Notes: a model not told the origin generated them from the letters alone. A stretch of DNA of 64,000 nucleotides from Actinomadura luzonensis (GCF_022664455.2 NZ_JAKRKC020000001.1:2857001-2921000), one strand, 5' to 3'. Positions 32,099-40,579 are shown, numbered from the stretch's first letter. Program-made: numbers and translations.

Positions 32099-32328
32099 TC
32101 GACCTTGACCGCAGCGCCTCGTTGTCTTGCCGTGCCGTGATTCCGCTGTCCCATCACACCCTGATCCGTCCTGCCGGGCTGATCCGCGTCCGGCTTGCTG
32201 AGCGCGGCTGCCGGTGGTGACGTCTCGCAAGCCGTAATCCGAGGCTTGAAAGTCGTCCTCCGATCGAAGCATCGCTACTGTATCTAACCCGGAATCGACA
32301 GATATCTACTATGCCGCAGCCATGGTCC

Positions 32329-33192
32329 TCAGGGGCCGTGCTCAAGCGGGATTCGTAGATCCACTACACGCAGGAAAGAGACGGATTTCTCCGCAGCCAG
32401 TTCACGAAGATCATCCAGGTATCCGCTCGCGACGAACCCGTACGCGAGCCCGGAGCGCGCCGCGGAACGCATGTCCGCCAGGTTCAGCCCGAAGGTGGCC
32501 AGAGCAGACTGGTCCTCAGCGGTAAGGCTGGAAACCCACGCGCGAAATCCCGACGTAGAAGACGCGGGATGGTCCGAGGCGCATGTCGGCAATCCCCGGT
32601 CCATGCAGAAGGAAACGTCCCAAGAAACGGGCTTGCGGTCTTTCCGGCGCGGCGAGAAGAAAAGAACGTCGGCTCCGTCGGGCCAGAACCTTTGAATCGA
32701 TTCCTCAGTCTGCGGAGCGGTCAACCACACAACGGCGAGCGCGATGACTCCCCGGGGCGGAACCTTTGATTTCAGCAGCGCTTGGTCGTCAGGCAGCAAA
32801 CGTCGTCCGGCATCCTGGTCCGACACTTCCAATGCTCTCGTCATCCGCCAGTCGACGAGCTCGGGCGGGGACGGCATCCCCCTCTCATCTAATTTCAGCG
32901 TGACCGGACGTCTCGCTTCGGGTCCATGCGTCAAAGGAAGCGGAGGGCGAGGCTCCACTAGGACGGAGACACTCTCATCGGTTGTCGAGGCTCCGCTGGC
33001 CATGGTGAACAGATAGTCTGGATGAGCCGTCGACAAGGCATTGAGCAGCAGGAGCCGCCGCTTCGTTGACACTGGCTCATCTCGCCAGATCATCAGCGGC
33101 ACTACCACGATGGCGGTGATGATGACCACCAGAACGACAGCCAGGACAATCGGACGCTTCTTTGAAGCCGTTCTAGAAAAGGCACTAGCCAA
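32329..33192 (-). CDS. Hypothetical single-pass membrane protein
   Basis: 287 aa. One membrane helix near the N-terminus (RPIVLAVVLVVIITAIVVVPLMIW) is followed by an outside domain of about 250 residues with scattered Cys (FCMDRGLPTCAS). No known family seen. The start is uncertain: the frame opens at TTG 33192, with GCGAGG upstream, and lacks ATG or GTG before the helix. GC is clearly lower than in the surrounding backbone, fitting transfer. It follows a broken gene by 18 bases and may have been part of its operon. Confidence 0.6.
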   Translation of the reverse strand: MASAFSRTASKKRPIVLAVVLVVIITAIVVVPLMIWRDEPVSTKRRLLLLNALSTAHPDYLFTMASGASTTDESVSVLVEPRPPLPLTHGPEARRPVTLKLDERGMPSPPELVDWRMTRALEVSDQDAGRRLLPDDQALLKSKVPPRGVIALAVVWLTAPQTEESIQRFWPDGADVLFFSPRRKDRKPVSWDVSFCMDRGLPTCASDHPASSTSGFRAWVSSLTAEDQSALATFGLNLADMRSAARSGLAYGFVASGYLDDLRELAAEKSVSFLRVVDLRIPLEHGP

Positions 33193-33210
33193 ACTGTCAC
33201 GCCTCGCTTT

Positions 33211-33482
33211 CTATTCATCAGTGCTAAGGAGCCGAGGCGTTGCCGCCCAGGCACTGGCGACGCCCGCGCGACAAGCCTCGAATTCCTGCTCCAGTCTAGT
33301 GGCTTGTTCGTTGGAGTAGACCTCTTCTGGCAGGTCCCCGCCATATATCCGGAAGTCCATACGCGGTCATCGTCCCGATAGATCTGACACCTTGCGAAGT
33401 CGAAGTAATATTCGCTGGCGAGATAGTGCTTGTACCGCTGGATCCAGCAATCCTCACCGGCGGCGGGCGGGCACTCCGCCAG
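33211..33482 (-). pseudogene. Broken small gene cut by the transposase remnant
   Basis: Two reading frames join near 33360. The upstream one (from about 33480) reads AECPPAAGEDCWIQRYKHYL, then FDFARCQIYRDDDRV. The downstream one (MDFRIYGGDLPEEVYSNEQA, ending LLSTDE) stops at 33211. Together they look like one protein with a one-base shift near 33360, and its 5' end is missing where the IS5-like sequence begins. If the downstream part is translated alone from ATG 33360 it gives 49 aa, but no good ribosome binding site is seen. Confidence 0.45.
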
Positions 33483-33504
33483 GATCAGTGGCCGGTAACA
33501 GCAA

Positions 33505-33562
33505 GAAGCTCCTGGTAGACGGGTTGATCACCACAATCCACACCGTCGCCACCAGGAGCTTC
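33505..33562. repeat. 12-bp inverted repeat at the left side of the IS5-like remnant
   Basis: GAAGCTCCTGGT (33505-33516) and ACCAGGAGCTTC (33551-33562) are exact complements, 34 bases apart, immediately before the transposase start. It may be an internal regulatory repeat of the element rather than its terminal repeat; no matching copy was found at the other side. Confidence 0.6.
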
Positions 33563-33564
33563 AG

Positions 33565-34335
33565 GTGCTCCTCTGTCGTGCCGCCGTCGATGTGTCGCAC
33601 CAGACCCTGAACCACGTCGCCGGAGTGATCCTCAGGCACCGCGAGACGATGAGGTCGCCCTGGCGGCGGCTCAACCCAGGCCGGCAGGCCCTGCTGGTGC
33701 TGGTCTACCTGCGCAAGGGCGAGACCTACGCCGAACTCGACGCCGGCTTCGGGGTATCGACGGCAACCGCGTGGCGATACGTGGAGGAGACGGTGGCACT
33801 GCTGTCGGCTCGCTCGCCCAGGCTCGGCCAGGCACTGCGCGAGGCGAAGCGGACGGGCTGCACTACCTGGTGCTGGACGGCACCCTGATCTGCACCGACC
33901 GGATCAAGGCCGACCAGCCGTACTTCTCCGGCAAACACCGTGTGCACGGCATGAACATCCAGGTCATCGCCTACCAGATGGGACGAAGCTGTGGACGTCC
34001 GGCGCTTTGCCCGGCAAGGCCGACGATCTGACCGCCGCCCGCATCCGGGGCATCCTGCGCGCGCTGGTACAAGCCGGGATCATCGCCCTGGCGGACAAGG
34101 CGTATCAGGGAGCCGAGGGCCCAGGGCTCACCCCGCACAAGGGCGGAGAAAAGCCCGAGTCCCAGAAGCAGGCCAATCGCGCCCACGCCAAGCTCCGCGG
34201 ACCCGGCGAACGCGCAAACGCCCAGCTCAAAAGCTGGAAGATCCTCCGAAAGCTCCGCTGCAGCCGTCAAAGGCCGGCCACCCCTGCAAGGCCATCGCCG
34301 TCCTTCAAAACCATCGCGTCGCTCAGGCTGCGTGA
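33565..34335 (+). pseudogene. IS5-type (DDE_Tnp_4) transposase, three frameshifts
   Basis: From GTG 33565 the product reads LLCRAAVDVSHQTLNHVAGV through a helix-turn-helix (GVSTATAWRYVEE), then changes frame near 33850. The second frame has the catalytic core LHYLVLDGTLICTDRI and YFSGKHRVHGMNIQV. It shifts again near 33978 to SGALPGKADDLTAARIRG, ADKAYQGAEG and RAHAKLRGPGERANAQLKSW, and a third shift near 34265 leads to KAIAVLQNHRVAQAA. The DDE residues can be followed but the gene is dead. It truncates an antitoxin gene on its right and a small gene on its left. Confidence 0.85.
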
Positions 34336-34400
34336 GCCTGAAATAGGTTCCGTCATGCGTAGGCTCGCGTACGTCCACGGAGACAATGCTGTCCGCTTGG

Positions 34401-34491
34401 TGGCCGCCGAGCGCGAGCTGCCGTCCTGGGTGAGAACGTCCAATGCATGTTCGGTCTCCGCGTCGCTGCGGATGGTGATGGTGTCAGCCAT
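34401..34491 (-). pseudogene. Truncated ribbon-helix-helix antitoxin (copy A)
   Basis: From ATG 34491 it reads MADTITIRSDAETEHALDVL, then TQDGSSRSAA, matching residues 10-40 of the complete copy at 37227-37493. Homology stops at 34401, where the decayed transposase region begins. The partner toxin gene is absent. Confidence 0.7.
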
Positions 34492-34765
34492 GTAGCCCAC
34501 TTAAGACGTTCTGTCACGCGGCACATGCTGAACTCGCCCCAGACGTCCAAGAGCGAGCATGGCGAGGTGTCGATGTCGTACGAGAGCGCGTTGCTGCAAA
34601 GTCAAGCTGATTCACGGCCGACGGACCGGCCCAGCGGGTAACCAGGCAGCAGCGAACGGTGAGCGAGGAGTTTTCTGGGAGTCGAAGGGGGCGGAGCCCC
34701 CTGGGAAGTGCGGCCTGGAGCTGCCGAATGCGCGAAGCGCTCCAAGCGAAAGCCCGTGCAGTGAG

Positions 34766-34806
34766 AGCGGGTGACGGGAATCGAACCCGCGCTGTCAGCT
34801 TGGGAA
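34766..34806 (-). pseudogene. tRNA-Gly 3' fragment, probable attachment site
   Basis: Identical to the 3' 41 bases of the tRNA-Gly at 37785-37855, from the anticodon loop to the discriminator base. Homology stops exactly in the anticodon loop, the usual crossover edge of tyrosine-integrase att sites. It marks the left border of an insertion of about 3 kb. Confidence 0.8.
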
Positions 34807-34949
34807 CTGCATCGATCACGGCTTGATGAGGCGCTGAACTGGGCAACGGACCGGTCCTGAATGATCGTGGTTGACTCCTCGTCACCCCTCCTAATGGCCG
34901 CTAATGGCCCGGCACTTGCGGCGGGTGACATCACCGCGGTTATGACAAA

Positions 34950-35807
34950 GTGAGTAGTGTGGACAGACCGGCGAACGATCTAGACATTGTGGAGATCTTG
35001 AGGGCGGTTCGGGTCGGCGACATCGTCTCGGGGACGATCACTCAGGTGGGACGTCCTCACGGGGCCGCGGTGAGGCTCGACGGGCGGCTGGGTCTGGCAT
35101 CGGCGGACATCGGGCCTTTGGACGTCTCCTGGTGTCGCCGGTCGGATGAGGTCATACAGGTCGGCCGGCGCGTCACCGCCGAAGTGATCGATGTCGATGA
35201 GGAACGGGGAAGAATCGCCCTGTCCCTGGCCGCAACCGAGAATCCCGAACTCTGGGCATTCCTGAAAGGACTCCGCCCTGGCGAGGTACTCAGCGGCGAA
35301 GTGGCAGACGTGCAGGGGTTCGGTGTGTTCGTGGCGCTGGATGATGGCCCGCCGCATCCCGTCTATCCAGGAGTAGGGTTCATCACGATCCCCGAACTGT
35401 CCTGGCGACATCTCGATGAGGTCTCTGAGGTCGTAGAGGTAGGGCAGCGGGTCACCTGTTCCGTCCTCTGCTTCGATACCTACCAGGGCGAAGCCAGGCT
35501 CTCCCTTCGCGCACTTCAACCTGATCCCTTCGAGGAGTTCGCCGACGCGGCTCACGAGGGACAAGAGTTCTTCGGAACCGTGACCAAGCTCGTCCCGTTC
35601 GGAGTCTTCGTCAGACTCGTAGAAGGCATCGAGGGCCTGGTGCCCTTGGACGAACTCGTCTCCATGCCTGTCGAGACTCCCGAAGAGGTCATTGAAGTCG
35701 GCGACCGCGTCAAGGTGACCATCATCAGCCTGGACCGCGACCACCGCCGCGTGCTCCTCGCCCGCAAGAAGGCCGATTCTGGTCCTCATCGCCTTGATGG
35801 CACCTGA
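34950..35807 (+). CDS. Protein with three S1 RNA-binding domains
   Basis: 285 aa from GTG 34950. Three OB-fold S1 repeats occupy about 18-90, 102-190 and 197-280. Each opens with a VGDIVSGTI/PGEVLSGEV/EGQEFFGTV strand, has a GVFV- or GAAV-type second strand and closes with RIALSL, ARLSLRA or RVLLARK. A helical start precedes repeat 1. It is far shorter than ribosomal S1 (rpsA) and lies in the mobile island between two att-like repeats. It likely binds RNA, perhaps modulating translation. No other island gene is intact enough to suggest a partner. Confidence 0.8.
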   Translation: MSSVDRPANDLDIVEILRAVRVGDIVSGTITQVGRPHGAAVRLDGRLGLASADIGPLDVSWCRRSDEVIQVGRRVTAEVIDVDEERGRIALSLAATENPELWAFLKGLRPGEVLSGEVADVQGFGVFVALDDGPPHPVYPGVGFITIPELSWRHLDEVSEVVEVGQRVTCSVLCFDTYQGEARLSLRALQPDPFEEFADAAHEGQEFFGTVTKLVPFGVFVRLVEGIEGLVPLDELVSMPVETPEEVIEVGDRVKVTIISLDRDHRRVLLARKKADSGPHRLDGT

Positions 35808-35956
35808 CGGGCGACAACACGCTCCCGGACCGATACGAGCGCGCCGGCCTCCCCGAAAGCGTGAGGTACGTACAGACAGGTGCCCGCTATCCGGTGGGCC
35901 GGGGCTGAGGAACGAAGCCCCGGACCTTCGATCGCCCCCAACCCGTTCGGTGACTA

Positions 35957-36973
35957 GGGTCTGTCTCGAAGCGTTGATCAACGGCGTGTCGGAGCCGGGC
36001 AAGCGAAGAGGCCTCCGGTAAAGGGTTCATCGACCAAGAAGAACCTGTAACCGGCGACCTCGTGGCCACCTTAGCGGTGACGCGGCGGTTCGACCTCACC
36101 GATGCGCAGTGGGCGCGGCTGGAGCCGCTGCTGCCCGCGCCGAAAAGGCCAGGTCGGCCGTCGCAGTGGAGCAAGCGCCAACTGATCGATGGGATCCGCC
36201 GGCGGGTCCGGGTCAGCGCGCCGTGGCGGGACGTGCCGGAGTGCTACGGCTCCTGGCAGGCCGTCTACAGCCTGTTCCGCCGCTGGCAGCGAGCCGGCAT
36301 CTGGCAGCAGATCCTCACCCGGCTGCAAGCGATGGCAGATGCCCGGGCCTGCTCGGCTAGCAGGTCGGGGCGGACTCCACCATCTGCCGGGCGCACCAGC
36401 ACGCCGCCGGCGCGTCGCGGTGGGGTGAACTGCAGGCCGAGCCACCCGGCGGAGTGCGGCCCGAGCCTGCCGATCACGCCCTGGGACGCTCCCGGGACGG
36501 GTTGCCGACCAAGCTGCACCTGGCCTGTGAGCAGGGCCGGCGGCTGCTGGCCGTGGTACTCACCGCCGGGCAGCGCGGTGATGCGCCGCAGTTCCCCGCC
36601 GTCATGGCAGGGATCCGGGTGCCCCGGCTCGGGCCGGGTCGCCCGCGCACCCGGCCCCAGACCGTCCGCGTCGATGAGGCATACTCCTCACGCGCGATCC
36701 GGCAGCACCTCCGCTCCCGCGGCATCCGCTGCACCATCCCCGAACCTGTCGACCGGATCGCCGCCCGCAAGCGGCGCGGCAGTCGCGGCGGCCGGCCACC
36801 AGCGTTCGACCCCGTCGACTACCGCGCCCGCTCGGCCGTCGAGTGTGGCATCAACCGGCTCAAACGGCATCGCGGCATCGCCACCCGGTTCGACAAACTC
36901 GCCGTCCGCTACGAAGCCGCCATCCACATCGCTGCCATCAACGACTGGCTCGTCCTTCTTTGAAACACGTCCC
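35957..36973 (+). mobile_element. Decayed IS5-family element with tentative ends
   Basis: Bounded tentatively by GGGTCTGTCTCGAAG (35957-35971) and, inverted at the right, GGGACGTGTTTCAAAG (36973-36958), which share GGG, TGT and TC-AAG positions. The transposase frame lies inside. Flanking direct repeats were not found. The 250 bases to the left (35808-36061) contain no gene that I can support. Confidence 0.4.
36062..36963 (+). pseudogene. IS5-family (IS427-like) transposase, frame-broken
   Basis: Frame 1 begins at GTG 36062: VATLAVTRRFDLTDAQWARL, then RRFxxxW-type segments and AGIWQQILTRLQAMADAR. At about 36345 homology moves by -1 to a frame that immediately meets TAG (36358-36360) and then continues with [35 protein letters not shown], a [14 protein letters not shown] segment, and [20 protein letters not shown] to TGA 36963. 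Many IS427-type elements use programmed frameshifting, but the stop upstream of the overlap argues for damage. Confidence 0.8.
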
Positions 36974-37033
36974 AACGCCCGCCTGATCATCCCGTCTGCC
37001 GTTGACCCGCCCGCAGGGGAAGCGGGCCAGGGC

Positions 37034-37083
37034 CACGGGTACCAGATGGAGCGCCCTACTGGACGAACGATTTGGTACCCGTG
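37034..37083. repeat. 11-bp inverted repeat right of the IS5-like element
   Basis: CACGGGTACCA (37034-37044) and TGGTACCCGTG (37073-37083) are exact complements with a 28-base loop. It lies between the transposase end and the antitoxin copy B stop and may be the end of another lost element or a terminator. The rest of 36974-37226 holds nothing recognisable. Confidence 0.5.
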
Positions 37084-37226
37084 CACCTGGTCTGCTTGGC
37101 TTGTCCCGGGTCGATGGCAGACGGAATGATCAGACTTCCACCTCAGCCAGCTACGAACCTTGCGCGTCGCCTTGGCGATCATCCCGGAGCTGGAGCGCCC
37201 CCGCCGGAGGCGCCTCTACCGCGTCA

Positions 37227-37493
37227 CTACTCAGGGTGTAGCGACCCCACCTCACCACGAAGCACGCGCCCTTGCGGGGACTGCGGCGGTTGGAGCAGAT
37301 CATTGCCGATACGCAGGACAGCGCGACGCATGGCGGCGGGACGCTTCTTGCGGAGGGCGGCTTCGAGCACGGCCTGGCGGATGGCCGCCGAGCGCGAGTT
37401 GCCGTCCTGGGTGAGAACGTCCAACGCGCGCTCGGCCTCCGCGTCGCTGCGGAAGGTGATGTAGCCAATGCGACGTCTTGTCTTACGCGACAT
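37227..37493 (-). CDS. Ribbon-helix-helix antitoxin-like protein (copy B), orphan
   Basis: 88 aa from ATG 37493. A basic N-terminus (MSRKTRRRIGYITFRSDAEA) is followed by the MetJ/Arc-type pattern ERALDVLTQDGNSRSAAIRQ and AVLEAALRKKRPAAMRRAVL. The N-terminal strand ITFRSD would insert in DNA. Relatives are usually followed by a MazF/PemK or PIN toxin. Here only IS debris follows, so it is an orphan. The N-terminus differs from copy A (MADTITIRSD). The last 30 residues (DLLQPPQSPQGRVLRGEVGS) look non-native. Confidence 0.55.
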   Translation of the reverse strand: MSRKTRRRIGYITFRSDAEAERALDVLTQDGNSRSAAIRQAVLEAALRKKRPAAMRRAVLRIGNDLLQPPQSPQGRVLRGEVGSLHPE

Positions 37494-37825
37494 GTGCTGA
37501 GCTCGCCGAGACCTCCGAGATGGAGCATGGCGAAGTGCCGGGTATCGAGGTCGGACGAGAGCACATAGCCGCTCCCGGGATATCTGAATCGTGTGCCTGA
37601 GCTCGGGGGGCGCAACTGATCCACGGTGGCCGATGGACCGGCCCGAAGGGTAACCAGGCAGCGGACGGCGAGCGGAGCGAGCGAGGGGTTTTGGGGGTCG
37701 AAGGGGGCGGCGGAGCCCTCTGGGAAGCGCGGCCTGGAGCTGCCGAATGCGCGAAGCGCTCCAAGCGGAAGACCGTGCAGTGAGAGCGGGTGACGGGAAT
37801 CGAACCCGCGCTGTCAGCTTGGGAA
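37382..37825. repeat. Direct repeat, copy B (antitoxin to tRNA-Gly)
   Basis: Second copy of 34401-34806; the distance between copies is about 2.98 kb. It runs into the complete tRNA gene, so on this side the element end is joined to the functional tRNA. The interval 37494-37784 has no gene beyond the repeat itself. Confidence 0.9.
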
Positions 37826-37855
37826 GCTGATGTTCTGCCATTGAACTACACCCGC
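37785..37855 (-). tRNA. tRNA-Gly (anticodon CCC)
   Basis: 71 bases; 5' end at 37855. Acceptor GCGGGTG pairs with CACCCGC, discriminator T. The D-arm is GTTC-AATGGCA-GAAC. The anticodon arm is TCAGC-TTCCCAA-GCTGA, anticodon CCC. The T-arm is GCGGG-TTCGATT-CCCGT. CCA is not encoded. It reads codon GGG. The 3' half is duplicated at 34766-34806, so this gene is the attachment site of an integrative element lying on its 3' side. Confidence 0.95.
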
Positions 37856-37978
37856 GCGCCCCTCCCGAAGACGGTGACCGCCCTCAGGGAACTCGCGTCC
37901 CCCACTGTAGCGGAAGTTTGGGCCGTAACAGCAATCCCGTGCCCCCGGACTTCGCGTCCGACCGGTAGGTTGCTCACC

Positions 37979-38554
37979 GTGCTGCTATCTGACCGTGACA
38001 TCCTCGCCGAGATCGACGCCGGCCGCCTGGTGCTGGAGCCCTTCGAGCGGGAGATGCTCCAGCCGTCCAGCATCGACGTGCGGCTGGACCGGTTCTTCCG
38101 GGTGTTCGAGAACCACCGTTATCCGCACATTGATCCGGCGGTGGAGCAGCCGGATCTGACGCGGCTGGTGGAGCCGGACGGGGATGAGCCGTTCATCCTG
38201 CATCCGGGGGAGTTCGTGCTGGCCTCGACGCTCGAGGTGATCACGCTGCCGGATGACCTGGCGTCGCGGCTGGAGGGGAAGAGCTCGCTCGGGCGGCTCG
38301 GGTTGCTGACGCATTCGACGGCGGGGTTCATCGATCCGGGGTTCAGCGGGCATGTGACGCTGGAGTTGTCGAACGTGGCGACCCTGCCGATCAAGTTGTG
38401 GCCGGGGATGAAGATCGGGCAGTTGTGCGTGTTCCGGCTCAGCTCGCCGGCGGAGCATCCATACGGGTCCGCCCGGTACGGTTCGCGGTATCAGGGGCAG
38501 CGGGGGCCGACGCCGTCGCGTTCTTATCGGAACTTCCATCGGACGAAGATCTGA
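37979..38554 (+). CDS. dcd: dCTP deaminase
   Basis: 191 aa from GTG 37979 ([20 protein letters not shown]). The trimer core motifs are all present: [33 protein letters not shown], and [20 protein letters not shown] with the catalytic Glu region following in HVTLELSN. The C-terminal [17 protein letters not shown] tail closes the nucleotide site. It converts dCTP to dUTP, or directly to dUMP in bifunctional actinobacterial forms. Housekeeping gene, 123 bp from the tRNA on the opposite strand, and the first backbone gene after the island. Confidence 0.97.
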   Translation: MLLSDRDILAEIDAGRLVLEPFEREMLQPSSIDVRLDRFFRVFENHRYPHIDPAVEQPDLTRLVEPDGDEPFILHPGEFVLASTLEVITLPDDLASRLEGKSSLGRLGLLTHSTAGFIDPGFSGHVTLELSNVATLPIKLWPGMKIGQLCVFRLSSPAEHPYGSARYGSRYQGQRGPTPSRSYRNFHRTKI

Positions 38555-38558
38555 ATCA

Positions 38559-38599
38559 GATGAACATCAGGTGAACGGCCGGGGAACATTGTGGTGAAC
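38559..38599 (+). promoter_or_regulatory. Candidate PHO-box array upstream of the Pit operon
   Basis: Four direct copies of the GGTGAAC-type unit: GATGAAC (38559), GGTGAAC (38570), GGGGAAC (38581) and GGTGAAC (38593), at steps of 11, 11 and 12 bp. The complement, GTTCACC repeated every 11 bp, is the known PhoP-binding PHO box of actinomycetes. It lies about 200 bp before the DUF47-pit operon. The intervening 38600-38805 holds no gene. Confidence 0.65.
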
Positions 38600-38805
38600 G
38601 AGGGCGCGATTCGCGGTCTCGGACGAAGACGTATCAGCTGCTCATAGCGGGCAGGAGCTGCAAAAAGGGCCCCAAGCTAGCCACATTCCCGGTGTCGCAC
38701 AACATACGGGGGGTAGCCAGTAGGCGAAGGGGACATGAAGTTCGCATTTTGCCTGGTAGGCCATACCCTCTTCCACGGACCATCCCCGCACATCTGGAGA
38801 ACGAC

Positions 38806-39423
38806 GTGCGCCTGCGTCTCACGCCACGTGAGGACAGCTACTACGACCTGTTCGCCGACTCGGCGAACAACCTGGTCACGGCATCGCGCCTGCTGGTGGA
38901 GATCATCAGCGACGGCTCGGACAGGGAGGCCCTGGCCGAGAAGATGCGCGCCTGCGAGCACGCCGGTGACGAACGCACCCACGCGATCATGAACCGGCTC
39001 AACGAGAGCTTCATCACTCCGTTCGACCGCGAGGACATCTACCGTCTCGCCTCCAACCTCGACGACGTGATGGACGCCATGGAGGCCGCCTCCGACCTCA
39101 TCGTCCTCTACCAGCTCGACCACCTCCCCAAGGACGTCGTGCGCCAGGTCGAGGTGCTGGAGCGCGCCGCCGAGCTGACCGCCGAGGCCATGCCCCGCCT
39201 CCGCTCGATGAAGAACCTCAACGAGTACTGGATCGAGGTCAACCGCCTGGAGAACCAGGGCGACCAGGTCTACCGGCGGCTGCTGGCCAAGCTGTTCAGC
39301 GGCGAGTACGACGCCCTCACCGTCATGAAGATGAAGGAGGTCGTCGACGCCCTCGAAGAGGCCGCCGACGCCTTCGAGCACGTGGCCAACACCGTCGAGT
39401 CGATCGCGGTCAAGGAAAGCTAG
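38806..39423 (+). CDS. DUF47 (PhoU-like) Pit accessory protein
   Basis: 205 aa from GTG 38806; longer in-frame starts exist but would read through unconserved sequence. The DUF47 family core is visible: LFADSANNLVTASRLLVEII, EHAGDERTHAIMNRL (ExxxD metal motif), FITPFDREDIYRLASNLDDV and GDQVYRRLLAKLF. These proteins form PhoU-like three-helix bundles with metal clusters and regulate the adjacent phosphate transporter. The stop is 9 bases before the pit start, a tight operon. The PHO-box-like array upstream suggests phosphate control. Confidence 0.93.
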   Translation: MRLRLTPREDSYYDLFADSANNLVTASRLLVEIISDGSDREALAEKMRACEHAGDERTHAIMNRLNESFITPFDREDIYRLASNLDDVMDAMEAASDLIVLYQLDHLPKDVVRQVEVLERAAELTAEAMPRLRSMKNLNEYWIEVNRLENQGDQVYRRLLAKLFSGEYDALTVMKMKEVVDALEEAADAFEHVANTVESIAVKES

Positions 39424-39432
39424 GCCCGACCA

Positions 39433-40437
39433 GTGGACCTCACGCTCGCCCTCGTCATCGGCGTGGTCGTCATCGCTCTGGCCTTCGACTACACCAACGG
39501 GTTCCACGACGCGGCGAACGCCATCGCGACCTCCGTCTCGACCCGGGCCCTGACCCCCAGGGCCGCCCTGTTCATGGCGGCCGCCATGAACTTCATCGGC
39601 GCCCACCTGGGCACCCAGGTGGCCCAGACGGTCGGCAAGGGCATCATCGACGCCCCCGACGGCTCCCACGGCCTGGTGATCGTGGCCTCCGCGCTCATCG
39701 GCGCCATCGTCTGGAACCTCATCACCTGGTACTTCGGGCTTCCCTCCTCCTCCAGTCACGCCCTGATCGGCGGCCTCGTCGGCTCGGCGATCGCCTCGGC
39801 CAGCGTCGTCCACTGGGACGGCGTGTTCGAGAAGGTCGTCATCCCGATGGTGTTGTCGCCGGTGATCGGCTTCACGCTGGCGGCGCTCATCATGATCTCC
39901 ATCTACTGGATCTTCCGGCACAGCCAGCCGGGCAAGACCAACCGCGGCTTCCGCTACGCCCAGACCGTCTCGGCCGCCGCCATGGCGCTCGGGCACGGCC
40001 TCCAGGACGCGCAGAAGACCATGGGCGTGATCTTCCTGGCCCTCACCGTCGGGGGCTTCGCCTCTCCCGGCGACGAGATCCCGCAGTGGGTCATCCTGGC
40101 CGCCGCGGGCGCGATCTCGCTCGGCACGTACTCGGGCGGCTGGCGGATCATGCGGACGCTGGGGCGGCGCATCATCGCCCTCGACCCGCCGCAGGGCTTC
40201 GCCGCGGAGTCCGCGGCGGCGACCGTCCTGTACGTGGCCGCCATGGGGTTCGGCGCGCCCATCTCCACCACGCACACGATCACCACGGCGATCATGGGTG
40301 TCGGCGCGACCAAGCGGCTCAGCGCCGTGCGGTGGGGCGTGGCCGGCAATATCGTGACCGCCTGGGTCCTGACCATCCCGGCCGCGGCCCTGGTGGCGGC
40401 CGTCTCCTACTTCGTCCTGCACGCCATCGTCGAATAG
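39433..40437 (+). CDS. pit: Low-affinity inorganic phosphate transporter (Pit)
   Basis: 334 aa, about ten membrane helices. The two Pit signature segments are DYTNGFHDAANAIATSVSTR (about 20-39) and, in the second repeat, AMGFGAPISTTHTITTAIMG (about 273-292). GLPSSSSHALIGGLVG is the central motif. It moves metal-phosphate complexes with protons. Start at GTG 39433, right after the DUF47 gene. In Streptomyces the paired pit genes are linked to PhoP control. Confidence 0.95.
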   Translation: MDLTLALVIGVVVIALAFDYTNGFHDAANAIATSVSTRALTPRAALFMAAAMNFIGAHLGTQVAQTVGKGIIDAPDGSHGLVIVASALIGAIVWNLITWYFGLPSSSSHALIGGLVGSAIASASVVHWDGVFEKVVIPMVLSPVIGFTLAALIMISIYWIFRHSQPGKTNRGFRYAQTVSAAAMALGHGLQDAQKTMGVIFLALTVGGFASPGDEIPQWVILAAAGAISLGTYSGGWRIMRTLGRRIIALDPPQGFAAESAAATVLYVAAMGFGAPISTTHTITTAIMGVGATKRLSAVRWGVAGNIVTAWVLTIPAAALVAAVSYFVLHAIVE

Positions 40438-40490
40438 GCCGGAACACGGATACGGGGCCGTCATCGTCTAACAGGCCCGAACACGGGTGC

Positions 40491-40514
40491 GGGCCCGCCA
40501 GCGTCGCCGGGCCC
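40491..40514. terminator. Hairpin between pit and mshD
   Basis: GGGCCCG (40491-40497) and CGGGCCC (40508-40514) with a 10-base loop, between two convergent genes, so it may serve both transcripts. No T-run. Confidence 0.5.
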
Positions 40515-40518
40515 CTGC

Positions 40519-40579
40519 GGGCTCAGGGCGCGGGCTCAGGGCGCGGGCTCAGGGCGCGGGCTCAGGGCACGGGCTCAGG
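40519..40579. repeat. 13-bp tandem repeat at the mshD stop
   Basis: Three exact GGGCTCAGGGCGC units (40519, 40532, 40545), one with CAC at its end (40558), and a partial fifth. The mshD stop codon (40575-40577) lies in the last unit. The unit is not a multiple of three, but only its end is coding. Confidence 0.9.

Larger units (their letters stand above)
34401..34806. repeat. Direct repeat, copy A (antitoxin start to tRNA-Gly 3' half)
   Basis: Aligns with 37382-37825 in the same order: antitoxin 5' end, a variable middle, a GGGTAACCAGGCAGC block, a GGAGCTGCCGAATGCGCGAA block, then a 53-bp perfect match (34754-34806). The middle has drifted by substitution and small indels, while the tRNA end is identical. 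Confidence 0.9.

Noticed and set aside
34950..35807. Ribosomal protein S1 (rpsA)
   Set aside because: It has only three S1 repeats in 285 aa, lies in a mobile region, and lacks the usual four-domain bacterial actinobacterial S1 length.
36062..36963. Functional IS using programmed frameshifting
   Set aside because: In the second frame a TAG lies before the point where homology resumes, so simple slippage at the junction cannot restore the protein.
37227..37493. Complete toxin-antitoxin pair
   Set aside because: No MazF-, PIN- or RelE-like frame was found on either side; only IS debris and the duplicated repeat follow.
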